Part shown: positions 18,088 through 27,442 of the stretch, piece after piece | How the letters are laid out: each line of letters starts with the position of its first letter | How positions within the stretch are numbered: the first letter of the stretch is position 1 | Program-made: the position numbers and the translations under genes | Notes under the pieces: generated by a model | Told to the model about the DNA's origin: nothing | The model's database searches: none | The model's input: the letters and a program-made list of their open reading frames with translations, nothing else | Origin: Alcaligenes pakistanensis | GTDB taxonomy: Bacteria > Pseudomonadota > Gammaproteobacteria > Burkholderiales > Burkholderiaceae_B | Assembly: GCF_014652815.1 (NCBI RefSeq) | Contig: NZ_BMZN01000001.1 | Span: 914,888-978,887, forward strand | DNA: 64,000 bases | Reading direction: 5' to 3'

Positions 18088-19121
18088 GTCACCACAACGG
18101 GCTCTTGTTCCAGCTCTACTCCAAAGCGCTCCCGGACTGAAGCCCGAATTGCTTGTGCCAGGCGTGCGATGTCATGCGCGGTTCCGCCACCATGGTTAAC
18201 CAGCACCAAAGCCTGGCGATCATGCACGCCCACGGCACCATCGCGCCGCCCTTTCCAGCCACACTGATCTATCAGCCAACCAGCCGCCAGTTTGCACTGG
18301 CCCTGTCCGACCTCGTAAGACACCAGATTCGGCCATTGCTGCTTCAAAGCGTCGCGCTGCTCAGCCTGCACAACGGGGTTCTTAAAGAAACTCCCGGCAT
18401 TCCCCAAGACACGGGGGTCAGGCAGTTTCTGACGACGAATATCACAAACCGCCTGGAAAATCGTTTGTGGATCGGGTTCACCCGCCAAATACGCTTGCTT
18501 GTTTAAATCGGGATACTCCAGCACTGGCGTCCACTGACGCGGCAAGGCAAAACGCACTGCCAGAATCAACCAGTTACCTGCTGGATCGCGCTTGAAACGG
18601 CTGTCTCTATACGCAAAGCCACACTGCGCCGCAGACAGCTCCACTTCCTGGCCTTCTGTAAAGCTCCAGGCCAGCACACTATGAATGCGCTGCTCTAGCT
18701 CCAAACCATAAGCCCCAATATTCTGAACAGGCGCCGCACCCACGGTGCCGGGAATTAAAGCCAAGTTCTCAAGCCCGGGCCAGCCCTGATTCAAACAGTG
18801 CTGCACGAAGTCATGCCAACACTCACCAGCCTGCGCTTCCACAATGTAGGCATCATCTTGCTGAGCCACTAAACGAATGCCTTTGCTTTCAACTTTGACC
18901 ACCAAGGCGTCCACTTGCTCGGCCAGCACGACATTGCTGCCGCCACCCAGCACAAAGATGCGCTCCCCTTGTTCAACCAGGGCTTGCAACGCGGGCAGCT
19001 GGGTAACATCGTCATACACCAGCAGATCGCGGGCACGACTGCTTAGGCCCAAGGTATTAAAAGAGCTCAAATCCACATTACGCTGCCTGTCCACGGCTCT
19101 GTCCACGATCAAAGAAAGCAA
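18084..19121 (-). CDS. murB: UDP-N-acetylenolpyruvoylglucosamine reductase
   Basis: MurB is the FAD-dependent reductase that makes UDP-MurNAc for peptidoglycan. The 345-residue protein is the type I (E. coli-like) form: [11 protein letters not shown] (FAD site), [37 protein letters not shown], and [10 protein letters not shown] with the catalytic serine. It ends LEQEPVVV with the catalytic glutamate. The start is taken at 19121 ([26 protein letters not shown]), and no shorter start is better. It converges on the GntR gene with a 4-bp overlap. Confidence 0.97.
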   Translation of the reverse strand: MLSLIVDRAVDRQRNVDLSSFNTLGLSSRARDLLVYDDVTQLPALQALVEQGERIFVLGGGSNVVLAEQVDALVVKVESKGIRLVAQQDDAYIVEAQAGECWHDFVQHCLNQGWPGLENLALIPGTVGAAPVQNIGAYGLELEQRIHSVLAWSFTEGQEVELSAAQCGFAYRDSRFKRDPAGNWLILAVRFALPRQWTPVLEYPDLNKQAYLAGEPDPQTIFQAVCDIRRQKLPDPRVLGNAGSFFKNPVVQAEQRDALKQQWPNLVSYEVGQGQCKLAAGWLIDQCGWKGRRDGAVGVHDRQALVLVNHGGGTAHDIARLAQAIRASVRERFGVELEQEPVVVT

Positions 19122-19169
19122 TAAGCATAGCTCGGTCGGGAGATTTCCCGTGAAAAATTGCAGGATCTA

Positions 19170-19199
19170 TTGACAAGCTCAATGAGCCCCATCTATAGT
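19170..19199 (+). promoter_or_regulatory. Upstream sigma-70 promoter of the tRNA cluster
   Basis: TTGACA (19170-19175), 18 bases, TATAGT (19194-19199). It is in the direction of the tRNA genes and in tandem with the promoter at 19308-19336. Confidence 0.6.
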
Positions 19200-19307
19200 T
19201 ACGTTCTTGCTTGAAGGCAGCGTCAGTTTCGCAGCGCAGGCAGTTTAAAGACAGGCAAGTTTGTTAAGCGCCACTGGTAAAAAGCTTCGGCAAAAAACCA
19301 AAAACAC

Positions 19308-19336
19308 TTGACAAACAAATACAGCCACTCTAAACT
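19308..19336 (+). promoter_or_regulatory. Main sigma-70 promoter of the tRNA cluster
   Basis: A perfect TTGACA (19308-19313), 17 bases, TAAACT (19331-19336), about 90 bp before the first tRNA. The transcribed leader contains an imperfect inverted repeat, CTTACTTAGTAAGCAGTACTTACC-like, that may be a processing site. Confidence 0.75.
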
Positions 19337-19428
19337 AGCTTTCTTTACTTAGTAAGCAGTACTTACCAAGTAAAACGCTGAAAACGGATTAACATCTGCT
19401 TAAAGCAAACCATCTGCACAGCAGATAT

Positions 19429-19504
19429 GCGGGAGTAGCTCAGTTGGTAGAGCGCAACCTTGCCAAGGTTGAGGTCGCGAGTTCGAGACTCGTCTCCCGC
19501 TCCA
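19429..19504 (+). tRNA. tRNA-Gly (GCC)
   Basis: This is a 76-nt cloverleaf with acceptor arms GCGGGAG/CTCCCGC, discriminator T and encoded CCA. The anticodon loop is TTGCCAA (GCC) and the T-loop is GTTCGAGAC. It is identical over its full length to the copy at 19658-19733. Confidence 0.97.
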
Positions 19505-19511
19505 GATTCCT

Positions 19512-19536
19512 AAGGGAAGCCCAGGCTTCCCTTTTT
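19512..19536 (+). terminator. Terminator-like hairpin between tRNA-Gly and tRNA-Cys
   Basis: AAGGGAAGCC, CA, GGCTTCCCTT followed by T's, starting 7 bp after the CCA end. It would release part of the transcripts after the first tRNA or serve as a processing hairpin. Confidence 0.65.
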
Positions 19537-19546
19537 AATCGACCAC

Positions 19547-19620
19547 GGCGCAATGGCAGAGTGGTTATGCAGCGGATTGCAAATCCGTCTAGGTCGGTTC
19601 GATTCCGGCTTGCGCCTCCA
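19547..19620 (+). tRNA. tRNA-Cys (GCA)
   Basis: This is a 74-nt cloverleaf with acceptor arms GGCGCAA/TTGCGCC, encoded CCA, anticodon GCA in the loop TTGCAAA and T-loop GTTCGATTC. Confidence 0.96.
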
Positions 19621-19657
19621 GTAATTCTGGTCACAAGTCGGTAGTGCAGTAAAAAAT

Positions 19658-19733
19658 GCGGGAGTAGCTCAGTTGGTAGAGCGCAACCTTGCCAAGGTTG
19701 AGGTCGCGAGTTCGAGACTCGTCTCCCGCTCCA
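19658..19733 (+). tRNA. tRNA-Gly (GCC), second copy
   Basis: Identical 76-nt repeat of the tRNA-Gly at 19429-19504, including the encoded CCA, 229 bp downstream. It is closed by the terminator at 19742-19768. Confidence 0.97.
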
Positions 19734-19741
19734 AATTCAAA

Positions 19742-19768
19742 AAGCCCAAACTTCGGTTTGGGCTTTTT
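19742..19768 (+). terminator. Intrinsic terminator of the tRNA cluster
   Basis: AAGCCCAAA, loop CTTCGG, TTTGGGCTT and a T-run, directly after the second tRNA-Gly. Confidence 0.93.
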
Positions 19769-19839
19769 CTTGTCTGCTGCTAGTGCTTACACAGCCACAA
19801 AAACATAATTCCATGGCTGTTAGTTCCTTGGCTAAACGC

Positions 19840-21492
19840 TTAACCCTCTCTCAGCCAGGACGCTGGCTCACGGATAGGCCCTGGGTTGGAAGCTGCTAAA
19901 GGCCGACCCAATATTTGAGCCGCTCCGCGTTCTCCGATCATGATGGCCGTCGCGTTGGTATTGCCGCTGGTCACCATGGGGCAAACCGACAGATCGATCA
20001 CGCGCAGATTAGGCACCCCATGAACTCGCAGATCCAAATCCGTCACTGAGGTAGCGCTATCGTGGCCCAATCTGCATGTGCCAGTTGGGTGATAGACCGT
20101 CTTGATGTTTTGCCGTACAAACACTTCCAGCGCCCGGGTGTCTCGCCAGTCCATCTCCTCCGGCGCAGTCACCTTCTTGATCAAGGCTTTAAGCGACGGT
20201 TGCTCCATCAGCCTAAGCCCTACCTGTACCGCCCGAATCTGTCCTTCCAAGTCAGCCTGTGTACCCAAATAGTTGGGATCAATCAGGGGCTGTTCTTGGG
20301 GGTCTTTGCTGCGTAAGCGCAGTTGCCCTCGAGCTTCGGGCCGAACGTGCCCCGTCTTGACGGTCAGGCCATGCTCCTGGGCAGGTGGCTTTTCTCCCGG
20401 CGTATTGTCAAAGTTATCCAGGACGGGCAAGAACATTAATTGAATATCCGGGCGGCCCACACCCAGGCTATCAATAAAGGCCCCACCCTCCAGGACATTC
20501 GTGGTCAGCAAGCCGCTACGAAACGCCGCCCATTGAAACATATGACTAATGCCGCGCAGGCCTTTATCCTCGCCAAGCAGGCTATTGCTGGCATGAGTAG
20601 TCGCATTCAGGGACAAATGCAGATGATCATGCAGATTTTTGCCAACCGGCAGATCGATCAAGGTATCGATCCCCAACACGGATAAATGCTCTTTAGGGCC
20701 TATACCAGACTGCATCAAAATCTTAGGACTACCAAAGGCGCCCGCACTAATAACGACCTCTTTGCGCACCCAGGCCGTTTGCACACTCCCCTGCTTTTCG
20801 CTGAACTCCACCGCTACCGCACGACCTTCACTAAACAGCACCTTATGCGTCAAGGCTCCCGTGATCACAGTCAGCTTGTCATTGCCCCGCACGCGTTTCA
20901 AATACGCTTTGGACGTGCTGCAACGCTCTCCGGAACGCGTAGTTGTCTGGTAGTAGCCTACCCCTTGCTGGGATGCCCCATTGAAGTCATTGACATACGC
21001 AAGCCCCATCTCCTGGCCAGCGCGCACAAAAGCCTGTGTCATAGGATGGCGGAAACGGTTCTCGCTGACACCCAAGTAGCCGCCTGCCTGATGATACTCA
21101 CCGCTCAAACTTTCATTGTCTTCAGCAAACTTGAAATACGGCAGGACATCCCGAGCGCCCCACCCTGGCACACCCCACTCATCAAAATCCTCTTGCTGAC
21201 CACGGATGTAAATCATCCCGTTAACCGAGCTGCCTCCACCCAGCACTTTGCCTTGCGCAATAATCATTTCACGGCCATTGCAGTGAGGCTGGGGAATCGT
21301 CATATACGGCCAAGACTTTTGCTGGAACACCTTAACAACCGTTGCCGGGATAGTGTGAAACAGGCTGCTATCGGGCCCGCCCGCCTCAAGCAACAGCACA
21401 GTGCCGGCATTCTGCTCAATCAGGCGCGTTGCCACCACACAGCCGGCCGAGCCGCCCCCTATCACAATATAGTCGTACTCTTGTCTGGACAT
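19840..21492 (-). CDS. GMC family FAD-dependent oxidoreductase (choline/alcohol dehydrogenase-like)
   Basis: The 550-residue flavoprotein has the N-terminal FAD site YDYIVIGGGSAGCVVATRL, the GMC signature 1 in GKVLGGGSSVNGMIYIRG and signature 2 in GAFGSPKILMQSGIGP. The C-terminal catalytic block is YHPTGTCRLG followed by SGNTNATAIMIGERGA. Members oxidise choline, long-chain or aromatic alcohols; the sequence does not fix the substrate. No signal peptide is seen. It is divergent from an AraC regulator, the likely controller. Confidence 0.9.
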   Translation of the reverse strand: MSRQEYDYIVIGGGSAGCVVATRLIEQNAGTVLLLEAGGPDSSLFHTIPATVVKVFQQKSWPYMTIPQPHCNGREMIIAQGKVLGGGSSVNGMIYIRGQQEDFDEWGVPGWGARDVLPYFKFAEDNESLSGEYHQAGGYLGVSENRFRHPMTQAFVRAGQEMGLAYVNDFNGASQQGVGYYQTTTRSGERCSTSKAYLKRVRGNDKLTVITGALTHKVLFSEGRAVAVEFSEKQGSVQTAWVRKEVVISAGAFGSPKILMQSGIGPKEHLSVLGIDTLIDLPVGKNLHDHLHLSLNATTHASNSLLGEDKGLRGISHMFQWAAFRSGLLTTNVLEGGAFIDSLGVGRPDIQLMFLPVLDNFDNTPGEKPPAQEHGLTVKTGHVRPEARGQLRLRSKDPQEQPLIDPNYLGTQADLEGQIRAVQVGLRLMEQPSLKALIKKVTAPEEMDWRDTRALEVFVRQNIKTVYHPTGTCRLGHDSATSVTDLDLRVHGVPNLRVIDLSVCPMVTSGNTNATAIMIGERGAAQILGRPLAASNPGPIREPASWLREG

Positions 21493-21674
21493 ATTGAAGC
21501 CTCAATTAAAAAGACATTTTTTGAGGATTCTAGAAGCACATACAACGAGCCGATTGACTCCCCAAGACACAGGCTTGACCCTGCCTGCCAAACTAAGTGA
21601 AAACCATAGGAGCAAGCCCCCCGCTGATCGGTAGAATATTTCAAGAGGAATGCAATCTCTCGAGACGATCATCC

Positions 21675-22598
21675 ATGACTACTCAAAACCGGCATGCTTT
21701 CGAGCACTGGAACGATTTGGTCCAGGCAGTATGTAGCCGATTGGTGACGTGCCGTCCCAGTAAGGACAAGCCCTTTTTTGGGAATTTTCAGGTACATGAC
21801 TTCGGCGGACTGGACATCGCTGACATCCGCACCAACGCCAACCTTGTCCGCTGCGAACACGGCAGCCTTACTCGCGGCGATGACCGCTTTTATTTTTTAG
21901 TCCTGCAGCGTCAGGGCACCATGGCCATTCGCACCGATCGCGAGCAATTCATTTTGCGTCCCGGAGACTTGGCCTTGCTGGACTCCGCCCAGCCATACGA
22001 GATGCGATCGCCGGACATAATTAATCAGCTATCGGTACATCTGGACCGCCAAGCCTTTGACCAGTACGTGCCTTTCTACGCGAACCGTTTCGGCAAGCTG
22101 GAGCAAAACGATTTTCATGGGCAACTGCTGCAATCTTTGCTGCGTCAGCTAAGCGTCATGACCCCGCAGGCCTATGCCCCGCTTGCCCCACAACACGGCA
22201 CGTCGCTGCAAAACACCTTGATCACGCTTCTGGCCCCCTTGTTAAAGAACGGTCCAACGCCCGACAAGCATGATTTGCGTAGTCTAGTAGAGCGCATGAT
22301 TGAGCAAACCCTGCGCGAGCCTCTCAGCCCCAAAGAACTGGCCAGCCGCTTGAAAATCTCTGTCAGGCAGCTACATAGACAATTTGAGCAAGGCGACGAG
22401 ACCTTGCAACGCTATACCTTGCGACGACGCCTGGAACGCTGCGCCGCCGAACTGAGCTCTCCAGACAAATGGGATACACCGGCAGCGCATATCGCGTGCC
22501 AGTGGGGGTTTAGTGACTCTGCCTACTTTTCACGCGCCTTCAAACGGTTCTTCGGCTTGCCTCCGGCCGCCTACCGGGCTCGCATCAAAGAAGGCTAA
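21675..22598 (+). CDS. AraC family regulator
   Basis: The protein of about 307 residues has an N-terminal AraC-binding-like domain (RTDREQFILRPGDLALLDSAQPYEMR) and a C-terminal double helix-turn-helix (LASRLKISVRQLHRQFEQGDETLQRYTLRRRLERC, then AAHIACQWGFSDSAYFSRAFKRFFGLPPAAYR). This layout matches FeaR-like regulators of alcohol and amine catabolism. The ATG at 21675 is favoured over a GTG at 21597, which would add an atypical leader. It is probably an activator of the divergent GMC oxidoreductase. Confidence 0.85.
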   Translation: MTTQNRHAFEHWNDLVQAVCSRLVTCRPSKDKPFFGNFQVHDFGGLDIADIRTNANLVRCEHGSLTRGDDRFYFLVLQRQGTMAIRTDREQFILRPGDLALLDSAQPYEMRSPDIINQLSVHLDRQAFDQYVPFYANRFGKLEQNDFHGQLLQSLLRQLSVMTPQAYAPLAPQHGTSLQNTLITLLAPLLKNGPTPDKHDLRSLVERMIEQTLREPLSPKELASRLKISVRQLHRQFEQGDETLQRYTLRRRLERCAAELSSPDKWDTPAAHIACQWGFSDSAYFSRAFKRFFGLPPAAYRARIKEG

Positions 22599-22815
22599 AA
22601 CCTCTTTGCACAGCCAAAGCCTGGCTGCTGCCAGCCGCCACGCCTATAGGTTAATATCGCATTTCGCACACAGCGAACACGGATATGATCAGCTAAATAG
22701 TTGATTGCCGCTCTATATGCGGCCGGTCCTGAATAGCCACTCCGCTGCTTGAATCCGTATCACGGCGCTCAGCGCCCCCCTCCCAAACATACCGACAAAT
22801 ACACTCCATAAAGTG

Positions 22816-24783
22816 ATGGCCTTGATCAATCCTGTACGGACCACGCTGCTTGACCTTGCACCGGTACAAGCCATCACAGCCAGCCTTATGCGGCTTATAT
22901 CTGGTGGGTACAGACGTAGGCTCTACACGGTAGGGGTTCTTACTTTCCTGGCCCTACTGCTTAGCGGCTGCGCTGGCGTCAAAATAGCCACGGTCAGCAC
23001 CGAGGATTACATTGCCCAGCGTCGTGGCGATATTCTTACCACCCGCAAGCTCAGTGCTTCTGCACGCGACACGCTGACCAGTCTAGCCATCGTTCCCGAG
23101 CAATGCGCCAAAGACATCCCCCATTGCACGACCCGGCTAACAGAGCTGTGGAATCTGGATACCGAACAGCGCATGGCCACGCTGGCCGAGATCTGGACGC
23201 AAGAAGCCTTACGTTTGCAGGGACGGCGCAATGCCCGACCAGAGTTCGCGGTCGAGCTGTTCGATGCCTATCTGCAAAGCGCACGCTATGCCTACGCCTA
23301 CCTGTTCTTCACGGATCGCAGGCCGGGCGACCGGGCGTTTGAGGATCGCCAGACCCAAGTTCGTGACTACTACAACTACTCGGTTCAGCAAGCAACCATG
23401 CTGCTGTTCGCCAAGTATCACGACACCAGTTTCGCTTTCCAGAAAACCATTGAGATTGGCAAGTGGCGTATTCGAGGTGATCTGACCCAGGTGCGGGGTG
23501 ATTCTGCCCCTCCGCCTCATGAACTGATCCCGGCCTCACAGTTGACCTTTCGCGGGGTGCGCAGCATTTACCGACGCGACGGCTTTGGGGCCGAGATGGT
23601 GGTGGTAAACGACTCTGAAAACATCACCCCATCCATCTTCCAGACCACCTATAGCGAACCACCCTTTCAAGCTGTGACGGGGATCATTACCTTCCCTGGA
23701 GAAACGCTGTCCCAGGTTTTGCAAACCCGAGACGCGACAATTATTGGCTATGACCCCTACCAGCAGAACAGCGTTCAGTTAAAGGATGTACAGGTTCCCT
23801 TAGCCGCTAACTTTACGTCAGCCTATGGACTCTGGCTGGCACGCTCGGACTTCTCGACCCAGGCTTTGCGTACGGTATTGGGGCGTGATGGTGGGATTGA
23901 GTCCCCACATGTCTTTCTGCTGCAACCTTATGACCCTGATCGTCGCGTCATCATCATGTTGCACGGCTTGGCCAGCAGCCCCGAAGCCTGGATTAATGTC
24001 GCCAATGAAGTGCTGGGTGATGAGGAACTACGCAGCCGCTATCAAATCTGGCAGGTCTACTACCCGACCAACCTACCGCTGCCCTACAACAATGCCGAGA
24101 TTCGGAAAGCCTTGAAGGAGACTTTCCAGCACTTCGACCCGAATCGAACAGCTATTGCCTCGAACAATATTGTGGTCATCGGCCACAGCATGGGTGGGGT
24201 GCTCGGTCGTTTACTGGTCTCGTCATCGGACAATCTTTTGGAAGATGCAGCCAGAGACCGCTATCAACTGGATGATGTCAGCGTCGCCCAGATGAACAAA
24301 GAGTTTGGCAGTGTTGTGCATTTTTCACCCTTGCCCGGCGTAACGACCGCCATTTTCATTGCGGCTCCTCACAAGGGCACACCGTTTGCGGGGAATCGGA
24401 TTTCACGCTTGGCGGCGGCCTTGATTACCTTACCGGTGACGGTGGTGACTCAGCTCAATAAACTCAGCCAGGTAGCCGTCGGCAATACGCCTGCCAAAGA
24501 GGAAATGCTGATTCTGCCCAATGGAGTGGAGAGCCTGCGCGACAGCGATCCCTTCATCCAGATTACGTCCAAAATGGCGATCTCCACGCAGGTGCGCTAT
24601 CACAGCATTATTGCCAACGACACGCCCAAGAAAGACTTGCTGTATTCCGATGACGGGTTGGTGCCTTATCAAAGCGCCCACCTACCAGGAGCAACGTCGG
24701 AACTGGTGATTCCGTTCTCGCATAGTGTGCAGGAGACGCCGGAAGCGATTCTGGAAATTCGACGGATTCTGCGGGAGCAATAA
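22816..24783 (+). CDS. Large alpha/beta hydrolase (lipase-like) lipoprotein
   Basis: The protein of about 655 residues has a hydrophobic segment ending in the lipobox LLLSGC near residue 52, so it is probably membrane-anchored by lipid. The region up to residue 350 has no motif I recognise. The C-terminal half is an alpha/beta hydrolase with oxyanion block IIMLHGLASSPEAW, nucleophile elbow IGHSMGGVLG (Ser near 458), IFIAAPHKGTPF and a terminal histidine in IPFSHSVQETPEA. The 5' start is uncertain: ATG 22816 or GTG 22813 give a long n-region, and ATG 22888 gives a normal signal peptide; none has a good ribosome site. No operon partner is apparent. Confidence 0.75.
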   Translation: MALINPVRTTLLDLAPVQAITASLMRLISGGYRRRLYTVGVLTFLALLLSGCAGVKIATVSTEDYIAQRRGDILTTRKLSASARDTLTSLAIVPEQCAKDIPHCTTRLTELWNLDTEQRMATLAEIWTQEALRLQGRRNARPEFAVELFDAYLQSARYAYAYLFFTDRRPGDRAFEDRQTQVRDYYNYSVQQATMLLFAKYHDTSFAFQKTIEIGKWRIRGDLTQVRGDSAPPPHELIPASQLTFRGVRSIYRRDGFGAEMVVVNDSENITPSIFQTTYSEPPFQAVTGIITFPGETLSQVLQTRDATIIGYDPYQQNSVQLKDVQVPLAANFTSAYGLWLARSDFSTQALRTVLGRDGGIESPHVFLLQPYDPDRRVIIMLHGLASSPEAWINVANEVLGDEELRSRYQIWQVYYPTNLPLPYNNAEIRKALKETFQHFDPNRTAIASNNIVVIGHSMGGVLGRLLVSSSDNLLEDAARDRYQLDDVSVAQMNKEFGSVVHFSPLPGVTTAIFIAAPHKGTPFAGNRISRLAAALITLPVTVVTQLNKLSQVAVGNTPAKEEMLILPNGVESLRDSDPFIQITSKMAISTQVRYHSIIANDTPKKDLLYSDDGLVPYQSAHLPGATSELVIPFSHSVQETPEAILEIRRILREQ

Positions 24784-24848
24784 TTGTAGGTGCAGGCACA
24801 GTAGCAGGGAGTGGCGCAACTACTGGAGCTGCTGTTGCGGGAACCCAG

Positions 24849-26255
24849 CTACTCAGGCTTCACCGTCTTTGCATAATCCCAACCACCGCCCAGCGCCTTA
24901 TACAGATCCACCATATTCTGCAGCTGGCTCTCGCGCACGGCGATAACCTGGTTCTCTGCCTCGTACAGATTGCGCTGCGCATCCAACTGTTCCAGATACG
25001 AGGCATAGCCCGCCTCATAGCGATTACGCGCATGTTCCAGCGAGCGTTTCAACACATCGCGTCGCGCCGTCACATGGCTTAATTCTTCCGCAAAACGACG
25101 CTGCCCCGCCAAGGCATTTTCTACTTCCGAGAAAGCAGTCAAAACAACACCGCGATACGCGAAGGCGGCCTCATCACGCTGAGCCGCTGCGGAGTCAAAC
25201 TGCGCCTGCAAACGCCCACGGTCAAAGATAGGGGCCAAAATACTGCCACCTAAACTCCAGACTTTGCTTGGGTCGTAGCTTAACGCGCTGACGTATAAGG
25301 CCCCTGCCCGTGCCGACAAAGCAAGCTGCGGCAGAAAAGCAGCCCGGCTTGCAGCCAGGGTTGCGTCCTTGGAGGCCAAGCCCAGCTCTGCGCGCGCAAT
25401 ATCAGGACGGCGGCGCAGTAGCTCGGACGGTAAACCTGAGCCCGGCGCCGGTAAGGACAAGCCTGACAAGCCAGAACCCGTGTTCTGCTCGTATGCCGCA
25501 GGCAATTCCCCAGACAGCAAACGCAGAGCATTGTGATGGCGGCTGATCGCCAATTCCAGCTGAGGAATGTGCTGCTCCACGGCTTCCAGTTCAGACTGCG
25601 CCTGGGTCAGCTCCAACTGAGAGATATAGCCCGCATCAAACTTCTCTTGCGCCAATCGCAAAGCCTCAGCCCTTGATGCAGAAGTAGCTTTGGCCTGCTG
25701 CAATTGCGCATCCAAACCCAACAGACCTATATAGGTACGGGCCGTCTCGGCCGCAACACTCAAGGCGATGGCATCGTAATCTGCCTGAGTGGCAGACAAA
25801 CTCAACTCCGCCGCTTTGGCCTGAGAGCTCAAGCGTCCCCATAAATCCAGCTCCCAGTTCAACTGCACGGCTGGCTGTACCGCCCGGCTGATCGCCATCC
25901 CGCTGGGGCCCAAGGCCCGCTCTGCATGTGCGCCAGTATCAAAAGACAGCGAAGGGCCGAATGATGAGTCCGCCAACTGCAGCTCGGCCCTGGCCCGTTC
26001 TATACGGGTAGCGGCACCCAAGATATCGTTATTACGCGCCAATGCGGCTTCTACGGCAGCGCTCAAAGCCGGATCACCATAAGCGTTCCACCAGGCAGAA
26101 TCGACAACGCTACCTTCGGAAGACGAGCCTATCCACCCTGATGGCGCGGCTATCTGCGCTTGCTCTGGCGCAGCCCGGTAGGCAGGCATGCAACCAGAGA
26201 ACAGCGTCACACCACTCAATACTGCGATGCCATAGATTCTTGCAGATAAACTCAT
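24849..26255 (-). CDS. Outer membrane efflux lipoprotein of the NodT/OprM (TolC-like) family
   Basis: This is the outer membrane channel of a tripartite drug exporter. The 468-residue protein has a lipoprotein signal (IYGIAVLSGVTLFSGC) and two OEP repeats rich in long helices, with the typical SWWNAYGDPALSAAVEAALARNNDI and RRRPDIARAELGLASKDATLAASRAAFLPQL. It overlaps the upstream HlyD-type gene by 4 bp and is the last gene of the tetR-MFS-HlyD-OMF operon. Confidence 0.92.
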   Translation of the reverse strand: MSLSARIYGIAVLSGVTLFSGCMPAYRAAPEQAQIAAPSGWIGSSSEGSVVDSAWWNAYGDPALSAAVEAALARNNDILGAATRIERARAELQLADSSFGPSLSFDTGAHAERALGPSGMAISRAVQPAVQLNWELDLWGRLSSQAKAAELSLSATQADYDAIALSVAAETARTYIGLLGLDAQLQQAKATSASRAEALRLAQEKFDAGYISQLELTQAQSELEAVEQHIPQLELAISRHHNALRLLSGELPAAYEQNTGSGLSGLSLPAPGSGLPSELLRRRPDIARAELGLASKDATLAASRAAFLPQLALSARAGALYVSALSYDPSKVWSLGGSILAPIFDRGRLQAQFDSAAAQRDEAAFAYRGVVLTAFSEVENALAGQRRFAEELSHVTARRDVLKRSLEHARNRYEAGYASYLEQLDAQRNLYEAENQVIAVRESQLQNMVDLYKALGGGWDYAKTVKPE

Positions 26256-27433
26256 TGACCGCGCTCCCCGGCTGTATCGTGCTCCGCCGCAATATCCACC
26301 TTGGCAATCACGGACAGGCCGGGCCGCAAACGATCACTGCCCGGCTGATCGGCATCAATGGCAATCCGTACAGGCAAGCGCTGAACCACTTTGGTGAAGT
26401 TGCCGCTGGCATTGTCCGCGCGCAGAACAGAAAACTCAGAACCGGTCGCCGGGGCAATACGCTCTACATGGCCCTGAAACTCTGCGCCATCCAGCCCATC
26501 AACGGTAAAGCGTGCCAGCTGGCCAACATGAATCCTCGCCGTCTGCGTTTCCTTGAAATTCGCCACCACCCAACGGACATCTGGAACCAGAAACAGCAGT
26601 TGCGAGCCCGCTGTCACATACTGACCTTGGCGCACCGTCGCCTCACTGACTTGACCATCTGCCGGAGCGGTCACCACGGTGTTTTCCATATCAATACGAG
26701 CCAAACCCAGCGAGGCTTCGGCCGACTTCACCTTGGCCTGCAAATTGGCTCGTGACACCTGTGTCGATTTGATGGTTTCTTCCGCAATAGCAATATTCGC
26801 TTTGGCTTGCAGCATATTGCCGCGCCCCAGTTCTGCCGTTGCAACCGCCTGATCACGCTCGCGCACCGAGATCGAACCTTTACCGGCCAACTCCTTCGCC
26901 CGATTACGATCCACCTCGGCACGGCGAGCTTCAGCCTGGGCCGACACCAAGACCGCCTTGCGGGCATCCAGGCTGGCCTGGTTTTGCGCCTGCGCCTGAT
27001 CCAGATTTGCCAGCTCAGCCAACGCGGCATCCAACTGCGCCTGTGCCAGGTTCAGCTTTTCTTTATAGATACGGTCATCGATATGCACCAAAGGCTGGCC
27101 AGCCTGAACCCGCTCAAAGTCCTGGACCAGCACCTCGGACACATAACCACTGACCTGGGGCGCCAGCACCGTCATTTGTCCGCGTACATACGCATTGTCT
27201 GTGGTGATACGAGTAGTTTTGAAAGGCCCCAGATTCCAGGCCCACAAAATAAGCAGCAAGCCACCCAGCAAGACAAAGACCATCACAATGACGCTACGTT
27301 TGCTGGGTTTAATGACCTTGGGCGGCAATGAAGAGGCATTGCTCGGACCCAGTTTGCCATCGTTATCTGAGTCTGTCGGTGCGGCAAGCTCAGTGCTGCG
27401 ATCCTGATTTTCAGATGAAGTGTCTTGGCTCAT
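26252..27433 (-). CDS. EmrA/HlyD-type membrane fusion protein
   Basis: This is the periplasmic adaptor that links the inner membrane MFS pump to the outer membrane channel. The 393-residue protein has a charged cytoplasmic N-terminus and one membrane segment (about 47-67, VIVMVFVLLGGLLLILWAW). The barrel/lipoyl parts are TTDNAYVRGQMTVLAPQVSGYVSEVLVQDFERVQAGQPLVHID and TVVTAPADGQVSEATVRQGQYVTAG, with a long alpha-hairpin (about 115-220) between them. It lies 9 bp after the MFS gene and overlaps the outer membrane gene. Confidence 0.93.
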   Translation of the reverse strand: MSQDTSSENQDRSTELAAPTDSDNDGKLGPSNASSLPPKVIKPSKRSVIVMVFVLLGGLLLILWAWNLGPFKTTRITTDNAYVRGQMTVLAPQVSGYVSEVLVQDFERVQAGQPLVHIDDRIYKEKLNLAQAQLDAALAELANLDQAQAQNQASLDARKAVLVSAQAEARRAEVDRNRAKELAGKGSISVRERDQAVATAELGRGNMLQAKANIAIAEETIKSTQVSRANLQAKVKSAEASLGLARIDMENTVVTAPADGQVSEATVRQGQYVTAGSQLLFLVPDVRWVVANFKETQTARIHVGQLARFTVDGLDGAEFQGHVERIAPATGSEFSVLRADNASGNFTKVVQRLPVRIAIDADQPGSDRLRPGLSVIAKVDIAAEHDTAGERGQ

Positions 27434-27442
27434 AAATACGGA

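Noticed and set aside
19791-19820. ACAGCCA/TGGCTGT repeat after the GMC gene as a terminator
   Set aside because: The 7-bp stem has a 16-nt loop and no T-run on the minus strand, so it is not convincing.
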